The notes under the pieces: model-generated
The model's database searches: none
Told to the model about the DNA's origin: nothing
What the model saw: only the letters and a program-made list of their open reading frames with translations
Shown here: piece after piece, positions 27,297 to 36,972 of the stretch
Position numbering within the stretch: position 1 is the stretch's first letter
Layout: each line of letters begins with the position of its first letter
Translations under genes and position numbers: made by a program
Assembly: GCA_049601915.1 (NCBI GenBank)
Contig: JBMYRB010000007.1
Coordinates: 18,499 to 82,498, forward strand
Reading direction: 5' to 3'
From: UBA8079 sp049601915
Lineage (GTDB): Bacteria > Pseudomonadota > Alphaproteobacteria > UBA6615
Length of the DNA: 64,000 nt

Positions 27297-28646
27297 GTGC
27301 GCCCGTTCGTTCGTCTGGTTAGCTTGATTACAGCGCTTGCCGTCACGGCAAGTACACCGGCGCTTGGACAAAACCGAAACCTCGGATTGATCCGCGACGC
27401 CGAAATTGAAAATATCATCCGCGACTATTCGACGCCAATTTTCAATGCGGCGGGTCTCGACAGCGGTGTTGTCGAAGTCCATCTCGTCAACGATCCTCGG
27501 CTCAATGCGTTTGTTGCGGGCGGTCAGCGCGTTTTCATCAATACCGGTTTGCTGGTTCGCGCCAAGGGTCCCGAGGAGGTGATCGGGGTAATCGCACATG
27601 AAACCGGTCATATCTCCGGCGGGCATCTTGCCCGCTTCCAGGACGAACTACGCAACGCCGAGACCAAGTCGATTATCGCCGTCATCGCCGGCATCGCCGC
27701 CGGGATCGCAACAGGTGACGGTCGGGTGGCCGGGGCAATTGTCGGCGGCGGATCAAACGCCGCCCTCACAGACCTGTTGAAATACAGCAGAACGCAAGAA
27801 TCTGCCGCAGACGCAGCCGCTCTGAAATATCTCGATCAGACCGGCATATCTTCGCGTGGTTTGCTGGAGTTTTTCCAACTCCTGCAGACTGAAATACGCC
27901 TGACTGGAGGTCGCGAACATCCCTATCTCAGCACCCATCCCTTGACCAACGACCGGATTGAAACGGTATCGGGGCATCTTAGGCTGTCACGCTTCTCGAA
28001 CGCCCCCATAGCGCCCGATCTGGCGCGTAAGCATGCCTTTATGCGGGCGAAGCTGATTGGCTTTATGGAACCGCTGGAGACCACGCTCAAACTTTATCCC
28101 GAAGACCGGAACGACATCCCCGCCCGTTACGCGCGGGCAATCGCCTACTACCGTAACGCCAACATCGACATGGCATTGCCGCGGGTCAATGAACTGATCG
28201 TCGGCAATCCGGACAACCCCTATTTCCGCGAACTCAAAGGCCAGATGCTTCTCGAAAACGGTCGGGTGGAAGATTCTCTGGTGCCCTACACAAGGATGGT
28301 CGAGCTGGCGCCGAATGAGCCGTTGCTGCGAACCGGATTGGCCAAGGCGCAGGTCGAGTCAGGCAATGCCGACCTCCTTCCGTCCGCGCTTGAAAACCTG
28401 CGTGTGGCAGTTCGGCTCGACCCGAAGATGCGTGATACCTGGCGATTGCTGACAATCGTCAACGGCCGGCTCGGAAACCGAGGAGATCTCGCGTTGAGCC
28501 AGGCCGAATACTCGCTCCTCAGTGGTGATTTGAAAGCCGCACTGAAACTCGCCGAACGCGCAGTTGAAATTCTTCCGACAGGCGCTCCGGGTTGGATTCG
28601 TGCACAAGACATCGTGAGCGAGGCCCAGCGCCAACTCGACAGGTAG
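27297..28646 (+). CDS. M48-family periplasmic metalloprotease with TPR region (BepA/YfgC-like)
   Basis: A zinc protease of 449 residues that probably helps outer-membrane protein quality control. The start is the GTG at 27297, preceded by GGAG at a suitable distance; it opens a signal peptide ending near PALGQ (residue 25). The HExxH motif is H101-E-T-G-H105 in VIAHETGHISGGHL, and the third zinc ligand is E168 in QESAADAAAL. The C-terminal half (about 260-449) is helical with tetratricopeptide-like repeats (AYYRNANIDMALPRVNEL, FRELKGQMLLENGRVEDSL). This matches E. coli BepA in order and length. It is divergent from the GGT-like gene and followed by the DsbA-like gene. Confidence 0.93.
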   Translation: MRPFVRLVSLITALAVTASTPALGQNRNLGLIRDAEIENIIRDYSTPIFNAAGLDSGVVEVHLVNDPRLNAFVAGGQRVFINTGLLVRAKGPEEVIGVIAHETGHISGGHLARFQDELRNAETKSIIAVIAGIAAGIATGDGRVAGAIVGGGSNAALTDLLKYSRTQESAADAAALKYLDQTGISSRGLLEFFQLLQTEIRLTGGREHPYLSTHPLTNDRIETVSGHLRLSRFSNAPIAPDLARKHAFMRAKLIGFMEPLETTLKLYPEDRNDIPARYARAIAYYRNANIDMALPRVNELIVGNPDNPYFRELKGQMLLENGRVEDSLVPYTRMVELAPNEPLLRTGLAKAQVESGNADLLPSALENLRVAVRLDPKMRDTWRLLTIVNGRLGNRGDLALSQAEYSLLSGDLKAALKLAERAVEILPTGAPGWIRAQDIVSEAQRQLDR

Positions 28647-28771
28647 TCATCGCAAACGGTCAGCTATGCGTGACACCGACGTCTGCGGCTTGAACGGTTG
28701 CCCGCTCTCCACCATCATCCGCCACGCGTTAAACCGATCATGCCGGTTTGTTTCAGTTCAGGAGAGATATT

Positions 28772-29581
28772 GTGTCGCAATCGCATGGAGCTTTTCTCGT
28801 TGCCCTGGTCGTGGCGGCAGCCGTGGCCTTGGCGATTATGTTTCCCATCGGCTCGGAGCCGCCGACACAGCTCATCACTGAATCACACGGAACGGAAACG
28901 GCGTTCGGCAATGCTCCCTTCACGGCCCTTCAGAAGAACGATATTCGCAATACCGTACGCGAGTATCTCCTCAGCAACCCTGAGGTGATTGTCGAAGCGA
29001 TTGAGGCTCTGCAAGCACAACAGCAACATAGCCGGCAACAGCAAAACCACGGTGCCATCGCCGCCAACATGGACCAGCTCGTCAACTCACGCCGCGACCC
29101 TTTCATCGGCAATCCGGATGCCACGGTCACGGTCGTCGAGTTCTTCGACTATCAGTGCCCCTACTGCAAGCAGATGGCACGCGACCTCGCTAAAATCGCG
29201 GCGGAAGACCCCGATGTGAAGATCATCTTCAAGGAATTTCCCGTGTTCGGCAGGGAATCTACGCTGGCAACCCGGGCCGCACTCGCGTCCGCCAAGCAGG
29301 GCAAATATGCGGAGTTCCATCTCGCGATCATGGGCCTACGCGGCGCACCGTCAAAAAACGCGATCTTCCGGATCGCCAACCGGCTCGGTATGGACCTCGA
29401 ACGGCTGCGCCGGGACATGCAGTCTCCTTCCATCGAAACACAAATTCAGACTAACCTGCAGCTCGCCCGTCAGGTAGGTGTACGTGGCACACCGGCATTC
29501 ATCGTCGGCGATCAACTGGTGCCGGGCGCCATGAGCCCTAACCAGATGCGTCAACTCATCGCCGAGAAGCGCGGCAGCTAG
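28772..29581 (+). CDS. DsbA-family thiol:disulfide oxidoreductase, membrane-anchored
   Basis: A 269-residue thioredoxin-fold protein from the GTG at 28772, which has a strong AGGAGAG ribosome-binding site. The N-terminal hydrophobic stretch (about residues 8-25) is a signal anchor. A helical, glutamine-rich segment (80-95) leads to the thioredoxin domain with C129-P-Y-C132 in FFDYQCPYCKQM and the cis-proline in VRGTPAFIVGD. The CPYC dipeptide and the preceding helical domain are those of the DsbA/ScsC/BdbD group. Oxidase or isomerase action cannot be told apart from sequence. The 125 bases between the M48 gene and this one hold only the leader. Confidence 0.93.
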   Translation: MSQSHGAFLVALVVAAAVALAIMFPIGSEPPTQLITESHGTETAFGNAPFTALQKNDIRNTVREYLLSNPEVIVEAIEALQAQQQHSRQQQNHGAIAANMDQLVNSRRDPFIGNPDATVTVVEFFDYQCPYCKQMARDLAKIAAEDPDVKIIFKEFPVFGRESTLATRAALASAKQGKYAEFHLAIMGLRGAPSKNAIFRIANRLGMDLERLRRDMQSPSIETQIQTNLQLARQVGVRGTPAFIVGDQLVPGAMSPNQMRQLIAEKRGS

Positions 29582-29588
29582 CCCCTGC

Positions 29589-30233
29589 CTACTCCGCGTC
29601 GGGCTGGTTTTCCGGCAACGCGTCACGGAATGCCGCCTCTTCGAGGCAGGCCTCGTTAATGCGCAACGCTGTCTTGAACGCAGATAGGTCGCATCCGAAA
29701 CGTTGCGCGTTGTAGATCTGCGGCAAGAGACAAACATCCGCCATCGTCGGTGTATCACCATGGCAAAAACGGCCGGCCTCGCCGTCGGCCAGTATGCCTT
29801 CGACGCCGCGCATGCCCTCATCGATCCAGTGTTTGTACCACTGTTCATTGCGAGCCTCTTCATCAAGGTCCAGCTCGGCACCCAGAAGTATCAAAACACG
29901 CAAATTGTTGAGTGGATGTATATCGCAGGCGATCGCCTGGGACAGGGCCCGCACACGCGCACGGCCTTTCGCATCTGCTGGCAACAAAGCTGCCGTGTCT
30001 GGTCGCGTTTCATCGAGATACTCCATGATCGCCATCGACTGGGTCACCCGCGTACCATCGTCATCGATCAGGGTGGGCACCAATCCCTGGGGATTGACCG
30101 CAAGATAGGCATCCGACGTCTGATCCTTCTTGCGTAGATGTATGTATTCGCGCTCGGCTTCCAGATTTTTCAGATTGAGCGCAATACGCATGCGAAACGC
30201 AGCGGACGACCGCCAGTAATCATAAAGCTTCAT
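29589..30233 (-). CDS. maiA: Maleylacetoacetate isomerase (zeta-class glutathione transferase)
   Basis: A 214-residue glutathione transferase that isomerises maleylacetoacetate to fumarylacetoacetate in tyrosine/homogentisate breakdown. The zeta-class signature SSAAFRMRIALNLK is at residues 9-22, with YDYWRS before it; the glutathione-site PQGLVPTL and QSMAIMEYLDE follow. The C-terminal helical domain has HPLNNLRVL and MADVCLLPQIYNAQRF. No other tyrosine-degradation gene is in the window. A maleylpyruvate isomerase role is the alternative within the same family. Confidence 0.9.
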   Translation of the reverse strand: MKLYDYWRSSAAFRMRIALNLKNLEAEREYIHLRKKDQTSDAYLAVNPQGLVPTLIDDDGTRVTQSMAIMEYLDETRPDTAALLPADAKGRARVRALSQAIACDIHPLNNLRVLILLGAELDLDEEARNEQWYKHWIDEGMRGVEGILADGEAGRFCHGDTPTMADVCLLPQIYNAQRFGCDLSAFKTALRINEACLEEAAFRDALPENQPDAE

Positions 30234-30258
30234 AATTCACTCTCCCGGTTTCCGGCGG

Positions 30259-32172
30259 TTAGCTACCCAAGTTTCGAATTGTTAACTCGGGCAGATCGTC
30301 TGCGGGTTCGAACCCGAATATTCGCCCATAGAACCCCAACTCGGATTCCAGCGCACGGGTAACATTCTCGCCCTTGCGAAATCCGTGCCCCTCGCCCTCA
30401 AACAGGACATAGGCGACGGGGATGCCCTTTCGATCAAGAGCATCAACCATCGCCTCGGCCTGGTTGGGCGGCACGACCTTGTCATCCTCACCCTGCAGGA
30501 AAATCAACGGGCAATTCAACGCGTCCACATGCTCTATCGGTGATCGGTCACGATAGACCTGTTCGGTCTCGGGCAGCGGCCCAATCAACAGATCCAGATA
30601 GCGGCTTTCAAATTTGTGCGTATCGCGCGCGAGCGTCATCAGATCGCCGATCCCATAGAGGCTCGCCCCGCCCGAGAAGGTGTCGCGAAACGCGAGCGCG
30701 GCAAGCGCCGTATACCCACCGGCGCTTCCGCCGCGAATAGCCAGACGTGACGCATCCGCCAGCCCGGATGACACCAGATGCTCTGCGCCACGGACCATGT
30801 CGTCCACATCTGCTTCCCCCCATCGTCCATAGAGGGCTTCGCGGTAGGACCGTCCAAAGCCGGTACTCCCGCGATAATTCACATCCAAGACGGCGAAGCC
30901 CCGGCTGGTCCAGAATTGGATGGCGACGCTAAATGACGGTGACGTCGCGCCGGTCGGCCCGCCATGGCCGCGCACGATTAACGGCGGACGTTCGTTCGCC
31001 GCCGCCGCGATCGTGGCACTGCAAGGCGGATAGTAGAACCCGTACGCCGTGTCACCGTCGGTGGTTTCAAAGGCGATGGCTTCGGGCACAGAAAGTCCTG
31101 CCGGGTCGAGACCGACAGCAAAAGATGTCCGAAGTGTCTCGGTTGATCCTGTATCAGGGTCTAGAAGAAGAACTGCCGATGCCGCCCCGGCCGATGCGCC
31201 GATAAAGACAATCTTGTCATTCACCCATTGGGGCGTGGATATATCGGTCCAGGGCAGCTCGATATCATGAAACCCGTTTGCATCAATGCACGCCAGTTGC
31301 CACGCGCCATCGCGCGTATAGGCCGTCACAATGCGTCCCGACGGCCCGACATCGAATGTCCGCATGCCAAAGACCCACTGGGGAAGACCAAATTCTGCCT
31401 CCATGGGTTCGATACACGACAAATCTTTTCCATCCCAGCGGTGCAGATTCCACCAACCCTTGCGGTCCGCCGCAAATATCAGGGCGCCGTCCCGCGTCCA
31501 CATCGGCTGGAACACAGAAATGCCATTGCCACCGGCTAATTTCTGCGCGGCGCTGAGATCGCCGTCGGGTCCGATGTCCGCCACCCAGCCGGCAGCTGAA
31601 TCCCAGGGCATATCGGGCAGTTCCCAGCTCACCCAGCTCAGTTTTTTCCCGTCCGGTGATATCCGCGGATTCGATACAAAATCATGGCCATCCACAAGAA
31701 TTGTGCTGTCACCCGAGGCCAGATCAACGGCGATCAGCTCATTGACCACCGCATCGCCGGCATGGCGCTCACGGATGCACAGAATGCGCTGACGTTGCGC
31801 ATCGTGGAACATATCTGCATGACGATCGCCGGTATCGGCCGTAATCGGTTCGGGCTGACCGCCATCAACCAGTCGATAAATCCTCTGGTCTTCAAAATTC
31901 ACAAAGAAGACCACCCCGCCCGACACAATCGCAGCGCCGCCGCCATATTCGTGCACACGCGAGCGCGCGGAATACCCCTCAGGCAGGACATCGACTGGTC
32001 CTGCATCAGTCTGCTGGACCAGGACAATCCGCCCACCCTCGCGCGGACGCCCCTCCAGCCAGTAGATGTCGTCGCCATCCACCAGCAAACTCGACAGCGA
32101 TATCGTTGTGTCGGCGATCATCTCGGCCGTGATTGGCGAAGACCAGGTGCCATAAGGTGCAGTGGTCGTCAT
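30259..32172 (-). CDS. S9-family prolyl oligopeptidase-type serine peptidase
   Basis: A 637-residue peptidase with an N-terminal seven-bladed beta-propeller (about 1-370, with repeats such as RVHEYGGGAAIVSGG, NPRISPDGKKLSWVSWE and FQPMWTRDGALIFAADR) and a C-terminal alpha/beta hydrolase domain. The nucleophile is S483 in GGSAGGY, the aspartate is in QGEDDKVVPP and the histidine in GEGHGFRKGEN. No signal peptide is visible, so it probably acts on peptides in the cytosol as an acylaminoacyl- or dipeptidyl-peptidase type. Its ATG overlaps the mgtE stop by 4 bases (ATGA), so the two genes are co-transcribed. Confidence 0.92.
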   Translation of the reverse strand: MTTTAPYGTWSSPITAEMIADTTISLSSLLVDGDDIYWLEGRPREGGRIVLVQQTDAGPVDVLPEGYSARSRVHEYGGGAAIVSGGVVFFVNFEDQRIYRLVDGGQPEPITADTGDRHADMFHDAQRQRILCIRERHAGDAVVNELIAVDLASGDSTILVDGHDFVSNPRISPDGKKLSWVSWELPDMPWDSAAGWVADIGPDGDLSAAQKLAGGNGISVFQPMWTRDGALIFAADRKGWWNLHRWDGKDLSCIEPMEAEFGLPQWVFGMRTFDVGPSGRIVTAYTRDGAWQLACIDANGFHDIELPWTDISTPQWVNDKIVFIGASAGAASAVLLLDPDTGSTETLRTSFAVGLDPAGLSVPEAIAFETTDGDTAYGFYYPPCSATIAAAANERPPLIVRGHGGPTGATSPSFSVAIQFWTSRGFAVLDVNYRGSTGFGRSYREALYGRWGEADVDDMVRGAEHLVSSGLADASRLAIRGGSAGGYTALAALAFRDTFSGGASLYGIGDLMTLARDTHKFESRYLDLLIGPLPETEQVYRDRSPIEHVDALNCPLIFLQGEDDKVVPPNQAEAMVDALDRKGIPVAYVLFEGEGHGFRKGENVTRALESELGFYGRIFGFEPADDLPELTIRNLGS

Positions 32173-33566
32173 AGCAAGACGAGTGCCGCGAGGCCGAGGA
32201 ACGAAACGAAGCCAACGACGTCCGTAATCGTCGTGAGGACCACTGCCGAACCGACGGCAGGATCAATGCGCATACGTTCCAGTGCGAGAGGAACGGTTAC
32301 CCCGGCAAAGCCAGCGATAAGAAGATTGAAGACCATGGCCGCCGCGATAATGAAGCCGATCGCAGGCTCGCCAAACCACAGCCAGGCGACGATCCCCATC
32401 ACAAAGGCGAACAACATGCCGTTGATACCGCCGACGATTACTTCCTTGCCCACAATCCGTGCCGCATTGGCTGCCGTGAGCTCCTTCATCGCCAGCGCGC
32501 GCACGGCCACCGTCAACGTCTGTGTGCCCGCGTTGCCGCCCATTGAGGCGACAATCGGCATCAGTATGGCCAGCGCCACAACTTGCTCAATCGCCGCGTC
32601 AAACAGGCCGATGACAAGTGACGCGGTGATCGCCGTTCCCAGATTGGCCAGCAGCCAGGAAAAACGCGCGCGCGTGGTGTCCAGAACCGCTTCGTAGAAA
32701 TCATCTTCCTGCACGCCACCCAAACGCAGGATATCTTCCTCCGCCTCTTCATGAATGACATGCACGATGTCGTCGGCCGTGATGACCCCGACCAGCTGTC
32801 CCTCATCATTCACCACGGGAGCAGACAGCAGGGCATACTGGCGGAACATCAAGGCCGCCTCTTCCTGATCCATCTCGATATGCGCCGAGCGAAGGTCGGT
32901 CAGCATGATGTCGTCGATACGCACATCACGCTGATTTCGCATGAGCCGAGACAGGGGAATCGTGCCAACCGGATGCCGGTCGTCATCCACAATATAGATT
33001 TCATAGAAATCGCGCGGCAGCTCCGCGGCGCGCTCGCGCATATAGTCGATGCTGTTGCCCACGGACCAGTTTTTGGGAACGGTCACCAACTCGCGCTGCA
33101 TCAGACGGCCGGCACTGTCTTCGGGATAGGTCAACGCCTGTTCAACGAGCGCCCGATCAGACGGCGACAATCGCTCGAGCACGCTGGCCTGGTCCGCCTC
33201 TGCGACGTCCTCGAAAACGTCGATCGCGTCGTCGGTCTCGAGTTCGGTGATCGCGGCGGCGACTTCGGCCGGCTCCAGTTGCTCGAGGACATCCTCGCGG
33301 ACCACGTCATCCAGATGGGTCAGCAGTTCCGGGTCCAGGCGATCACGCACATGATCGAACAGAATCCGGCGACTGTCGGCGCTCAGTTCCTCGAGGAGGT
33401 CGGCCAGATCGGAGGCGTGAAGCCCCTCGATCATCCCGTCCAGTTCGTCGACCCGTCCCACCGACAGGGCAATTTCACAGGTGCGCACCAGCGTTTCGTC
33501 GACGCCATAGCTGCGCTCGGTCTCTTGACCGGGCGTGGCGTCGACAATGTCGGGCGGGTGGGTCAA
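32169..33566 (-). CDS. mgtE: Magnesium transporter MgtE
   Basis: An inner-membrane Mg2+ channel of 465 residues: an N-terminal MgtE_N superhelical domain (about 25-155, with HASDLADLLEEL and EVAAAITELETDDA), two CBS domains (about 160-285) that sense cytosolic Mg2+, and five membrane helices carrying GNAGTQTLTVAVRALAM. The start appears to be a TTG at 33566, two codons after the in-frame TAG of maeB, with AAGGA before it inside the end of maeB. A GTG about 28 codons further in (VRTCEIAL) is the alternative. No Mg2+ riboswitch fits in the 6-base gap, so expression probably follows maeB. Confidence 0.93.
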   Translation of the reverse strand: MTHPPDIVDATPGQETERSYGVDETLVRTCEIALSVGRVDELDGMIEGLHASDLADLLEELSADSRRILFDHVRDRLDPELLTHLDDVVREDVLEQLEPAEVAAAITELETDDAIDVFEDVAEADQASVLERLSPSDRALVEQALTYPEDSAGRLMQRELVTVPKNWSVGNSIDYMRERAAELPRDFYEIYIVDDDRHPVGTIPLSRLMRNQRDVRIDDIMLTDLRSAHIEMDQEEAALMFRQYALLSAPVVNDEGQLVGVITADDIVHVIHEEAEEDILRLGGVQEDDFYEAVLDTTRARFSWLLANLGTAITASLVIGLFDAAIEQVVALAILMPIVASMGGNAGTQTLTVAVRALAMKELTAANAARIVGKEVIVGGINGMLFAFVMGIVAWLWFGEPAIGFIIAAAMVFNLLIAGFAGVTVPLALERMRIDPAVGSAVVLTTITDVVGFVSFLGLAALVLL

Positions 33567-33572
33567 AGGCGT

Positions 33573-35855
33573 CTAGTCCTTCACCTGGGCATCATACTGC
33601 GCGCCGACGGCTGAGACCGCGCTCATGTTCAAAATGCCACGCGCCGTGACAGACGGTGTCAGGACATGCGCCGACCGTTCCGCACCCACCAGAATGGGGC
33701 CTACCGCGATACCATCGGCCAACGTTTTCAATAGATTGAAGGCTATATTCGCAGCATCCTGATCCGGCATGACCAGCAGGTTTGCCTGCCCTTCGAGAAC
33801 GCTGTTTGGGAAAATTCGTGCCCGAATACCGGGATCGATCGCGGCATCTGCATGCATCTCTCCTTCAACCTGGAGGTTCGGGTCACGTTCGTGCACCAGC
33901 CTGCGCGCCGCTCGCATTTTCTCGGCAGATTCTGAATTCGAACTGCCGAAATTCGAGTGGGAGAGCAGCGCTACTTTCGGAACCAGCCCGAACCGTCGTA
34001 CTTCCTCAGCGGCGAGATGGGTCATTTCGGCGATTTCCGCGACCGTCGGGTTGGGAGTGACATAGGTGTCCGTGATGAAAATCGTGCCCTTCGAAAGAAT
34101 CAGCACTGACACCGCCGACATGTCCTGCACACCCTCGCGCAGACCGACAACGTCCTGCACATGCTGCAAATGACGGTCGTATCGACCCTCGGTGCCGCAG
34201 ATCATCGCATCCGCATCGCCCCGCATCAGCGCCAGTGCGGCGATCACCGTCGTATTTGTGCGCACGCGTGTCCTCGCCTCGTCCGGCGCGACGCCCTTTC
34301 GTTCAGCCAGGCTGTGATACAGCTTCCAGTAATCCCGATAGCGCGGATCGTCCTGCGGGTTGATGATTTCGCAATCCTCACCAGGCTTAAAATTGAGGCC
34401 CAAACGCTCAACCCGGCGCTGCACGATCTTGGGGCGGCCAATGAGAATGGGGATGCCGATCCCTTCGTCAATCACCGCCTTGGCGGCGCGAAGAACCCGC
34501 TCATCCTCTCCCTCGGCGTAGACAATACGTTTTTTGTCCGCACGGGCCTGGTCGAAGATCGGCCGCATCAGAAGTCCCGAACGGAACACAAACCGGTCCA
34601 GCTTCTCGAGATAGGCGTCGAAATCCTCAATCGGACGGGTCGCAATGCCGCTCTCCATGGCGGCCCGCGCCACCGCCGGCGCGACTTCGCTTATCAGACG
34701 CGGATCGAACGGGCTCGGGATGATCGAATCTGCGCCGAACTTCGCCACCTGACCACCATAAGCCGACGCCACGACATCCGATGTCTCGCGCATGGCGAGA
34801 TCTGCGATGGCATCGACGGCAGCGACCTTCATCGCCTCATTGATATCGGTCGCGCCCACATCCAGTGCGCCGCGGAAGATATGCGGGAAACACAGCACAT
34901 TGTTGACCTGGTTGGGATAGTCGGACCGGCCGCTGGCGATGATCGCATCCGGGCGCGCCGCCTTGGCGTCTTCCGGCAGGATTTCCGGGTTGGGGTTTGC
35001 CAGGGCGAAAATCAGCGGCGTGTCCGCCATCTTCTTCACCATCTCCTGGGTCAGAACGCCGGGCGCCGACAAACCGAGAAAGATGTTTGCACCGTGGATG
35101 GCATCCACCAATGTCCGGGCGTCGGTCTCTTGTGCATAGACCTCAAGATAGGGGTTCATGCCCTTCTCGCGGCCCTTGTAGACCACACCCTCGATATCCG
35201 TGAGGGTCACATTCTCTTTCGGCAGGCCCATCTCGACCAACAGGTTGACGCAGGCAAGAGCCGCCGCACCGGCGCCCGATGTCACGAGACGCGCCGTCAT
35301 GATGTCTTGTCCGGCGAGGCGAAGGCCGTTCCGAACGGCCGCGCCGACGATAATGGCCGTGCCATGCTGGTCGTCATGGAACACCGGAATATTCATGCTT
35401 TCGCGCAAGCGCTTCTCGATCTCGAAGCACTCCGGCGCCTTGATGTCTTCTAGGTTGATCCCGCCGAACGTCGGCTCAAGTGCCGCAACAATATCCACGA
35501 ACCGTTCGACGTCGGTTTCGTCCACCTCGATATCGAATACGTCGATGTCCGCGAATTTCTTGAACAGGACGCCCTTGCCTTCCATTACGGGCTTGGAAGC
35601 CAGCGGGCCGATCGCGCCGAGACCGAGCACAGCCGTGCCATTGGTCACCACGCCGACCAGATTGCCCCTGACGGTGACTTCCGCGGCCATCGCCGAATCT
35701 TCAGAGATCGCGAGGGAAGCCTGCGCAACACCCGGGGTATAAGCGCGCGACAGGTCGCGCTGATTGCCCAACGGCTTGGACGCGACAACCTCTATTTTGC
35801 CGGGGCGTCCTTCACGGTGATACCGTAAGGCTGCTTCGCGGATATCTTCGGCCAT
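33573..35855 (-). CDS. maeB: NADP-dependent malic enzyme with C-terminal phosphotransacetylase-like domain
   Basis: MaeB decarboxylates malate to pyruvate with NADP+. The 760-residue protein has the malic enzyme half (about 1-430: AYTPGVAQASLAI, FKKFADIDVFDIEVD, GLSAPGVLTQEMV, FALANPNPEI) and a phosphotransacetylase-like half (about 430-760: FRSGLLMRPIFDQARADKKR, DADAMICGTEGRYD, LPVM-type end LLVMPDQDAANIAFNLLK). In the known fusions the second half binds acetyl-CoA and regulates the enzyme, usually without transferase activity. The ATG at 35855 has GGAGAA in front; an in-frame start 15 bases earlier is weaker. It heads an operon with mgtE and the S9 peptidase and is divergent from lipB. Confidence 0.96.
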   Translation of the reverse strand: MAEDIREAALRYHREGRPGKIEVVASKPLGNQRDLSRAYTPGVAQASLAISEDSAMAAEVTVRGNLVGVVTNGTAVLGLGAIGPLASKPVMEGKGVLFKKFADIDVFDIEVDETDVERFVDIVAALEPTFGGINLEDIKAPECFEIEKRLRESMNIPVFHDDQHGTAIIVGAAVRNGLRLAGQDIMTARLVTSGAGAAALACVNLLVEMGLPKENVTLTDIEGVVYKGREKGMNPYLEVYAQETDARTLVDAIHGANIFLGLSAPGVLTQEMVKKMADTPLIFALANPNPEILPEDAKAARPDAIIASGRSDYPNQVNNVLCFPHIFRGALDVGATDINEAMKVAAVDAIADLAMRETSDVVASAYGGQVAKFGADSIIPSPFDPRLISEVAPAVARAAMESGIATRPIEDFDAYLEKLDRFVFRSGLLMRPIFDQARADKKRIVYAEGEDERVLRAAKAVIDEGIGIPILIGRPKIVQRRVERLGLNFKPGEDCEIINPQDDPRYRDYWKLYHSLAERKGVAPDEARTRVRTNTTVIAALALMRGDADAMICGTEGRYDRHLQHVQDVVGLREGVQDMSAVSVLILSKGTIFITDTYVTPNPTVAEIAEMTHLAAEEVRRFGLVPKVALLSHSNFGSSNSESAEKMRAARRLVHERDPNLQVEGEMHADAAIDPGIRARIFPNSVLEGQANLLVMPDQDAANIAFNLLKTLADGIAVGPILVGAERSAHVLTPSVTARGILNMSAVSAVGAQYDAQVKD

Positions 35856-36004
35856 GACATTTCTCCGCATCGCACGGACGCACCCACTCGAGGTGTTTGA
35901 TCCGCGCTGAACTGGTTAACGCGTTAGATGCGCGATCCACATTCGAGTAGCAACTGGAAATCAAGCAATACCATGAGAACACGCGTATATTTCAGCTTTG
36001 TAAA

Positions 36005-36682
36005 ATGCGCGAACCAATGACAATCCCCAATCTGAGGCGGGTATCCCCCAAAATCGTCGTCTGGCAGAGCACTGCGGGGCTGCAGCTCTACGATGAGGCC
36101 GTATCGACGATGGAAGCGCGGGTCGAGGCTATTCGTCACGGCGAAGCTGACGAACTGGTGTGGCTGGTCGAACATCCGCCCCTCTACAGCGCGGGCACCA
36201 GCGCCAAACCGGATGACCTGCTCGATGTCGACCGCTTCCCGGTTTACGAAACCGGTCGCGGCGGGCAGTACACCTATCATGGCCCCGGTCAGCGCGTGGC
36301 CTATGCCATGATCGATCTGCGCGAGCGCGGCCAGGATCTGCGCGCCTATGTCCGCGGGCTTGAAGCCTGGGTCATCGAGACCCTTTCAACATTCGGAATC
36401 AACGGCGAGCGCCGGGACAAACGCGTAGGCATCTGGGTCGCGCATGACGACGGCCGGGAAGACAAAATCGCGGCGATCGGCGTGCGTGTGCGCCATTGGG
36501 TCACCTATCACGGTATTTCCATCAACGTGTCACCGGACCTAGACCATTTCTCCGGCATCGTGCCTTGCGGTATCGGCGAGGATCATCTCGGTGTTACCAG
36601 CCTCGCGAACCTGGGCGTCGACGCCGGCATGGAAGATGTCGACGCGGCGCTGAAGTCCAGCTTCACGAAGATATTCGGCTAG
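36005..36682 (+). CDS. lipB: Lipoyl(octanoyl) transferase
   Basis: LipB moves an octanoyl group from acyl carrier protein to the lipoyl domains of E2 subunits and the glycine cleavage H protein, the first step of lipoate synthesis. The 225-residue product has the family blocks LVEHPPLYSAGTSA, GRGGQYTYHGPGQ, DKIAAIGVRVR with K155, and IVPCGIGEDHLGVTSL with the acyl-accepting C188. Two close ATGs (36005 and 36017) could serve as start; neither has a strong ribosome-binding site. It stands alone on the plus strand and converges with acyP, overlapping it by 4 bases. Confidence 0.96.
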   Translation: MREPMTIPNLRRVSPKIVVWQSTAGLQLYDEAVSTMEARVEAIRHGEADELVWLVEHPPLYSAGTSAKPDDLLDVDRFPVYETGRGGQYTYHGPGQRVAYAMIDLRERGQDLRAYVRGLEAWVIETLSTFGINGERRDKRVGIWVAHDDGREDKIAAIGVRVRHWVTYHGISINVSPDLDHFSGIVPCGIGEDHLGVTSLANLGVDAGMEDVDAALKSSFTKIFG

Positions 36683-36972
36683 GCCGTCGACTTCTTAGCA
36701 AACCCGGTACCGATCAGAGGATCGGCCGCGATCCGTTCTTCCACCACTGATTCCACCTCGGCGGCCGGCGGCCCCTCGCGACAGTTATTTATCATCCGGT
36801 CAACTACAGGCGCCGGACCGGCAAAAACGGCCTCGACGGCACCGTCAGTGCGGTTTCGAACCCAGCCATCCAGACACAGGTCCCGCGCCACATTCTCCGT
36901 CCAGGCGCGAAACCAGACGCCCTGGACGCGACCGCGGATGACGACCCGCACCGCGGCGACGGTCTCCGCCAT
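36679..36972 (-). CDS. acyP: Acylphosphatase
   Basis: A 97-residue acylphosphatase that hydrolyses carboxyl-phosphate bonds. The two family signatures are present: VIRGRVQGVWFRAWTE, with the substrate-binding arginine after VWF, and the following GWVRNRTDGAVEA with the catalytic Asn. Its ATG overlaps the pccA stop (TAATG), so it is the last gene of the pccA transcript. The link to propionyl-CoA carboxylase is by position only. Confidence 0.95.
   Translation of the reverse strand: MAETVAAVRVVIRGRVQGVWFRAWTENVARDLCLDGWVRNRTDGAVEAVFAGPAPVVDRMINNCREGPPAAEVESVVEERIAADPLIGTGFAKKSTA

Noticed and set aside
27255..27626. Upstream in-frame extension of the GGT-like gene (about 124 codons)
   Set aside because: It is antisense to the M48 protease start, carries no GGT similarity, and would bury the clear lipoprotein signal that begins at 27254.
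30304..30315. GGGTTCGAACCC, resembling a tRNA T-arm
   Set aside because: It lies inside the S9 peptidase coding sequence (near its C-terminus), and no acceptor stem, D-arm or anticodon arm can be placed around it.
34161..35453. Long plus-strand open frame of about 430 codons antisense to maeB
   Set aside because: It lies wholly opposite a secure malic enzyme gene. Its product is rich in His, Arg and Gly with no family motif, the usual shadow of GC-rich coding sequence.
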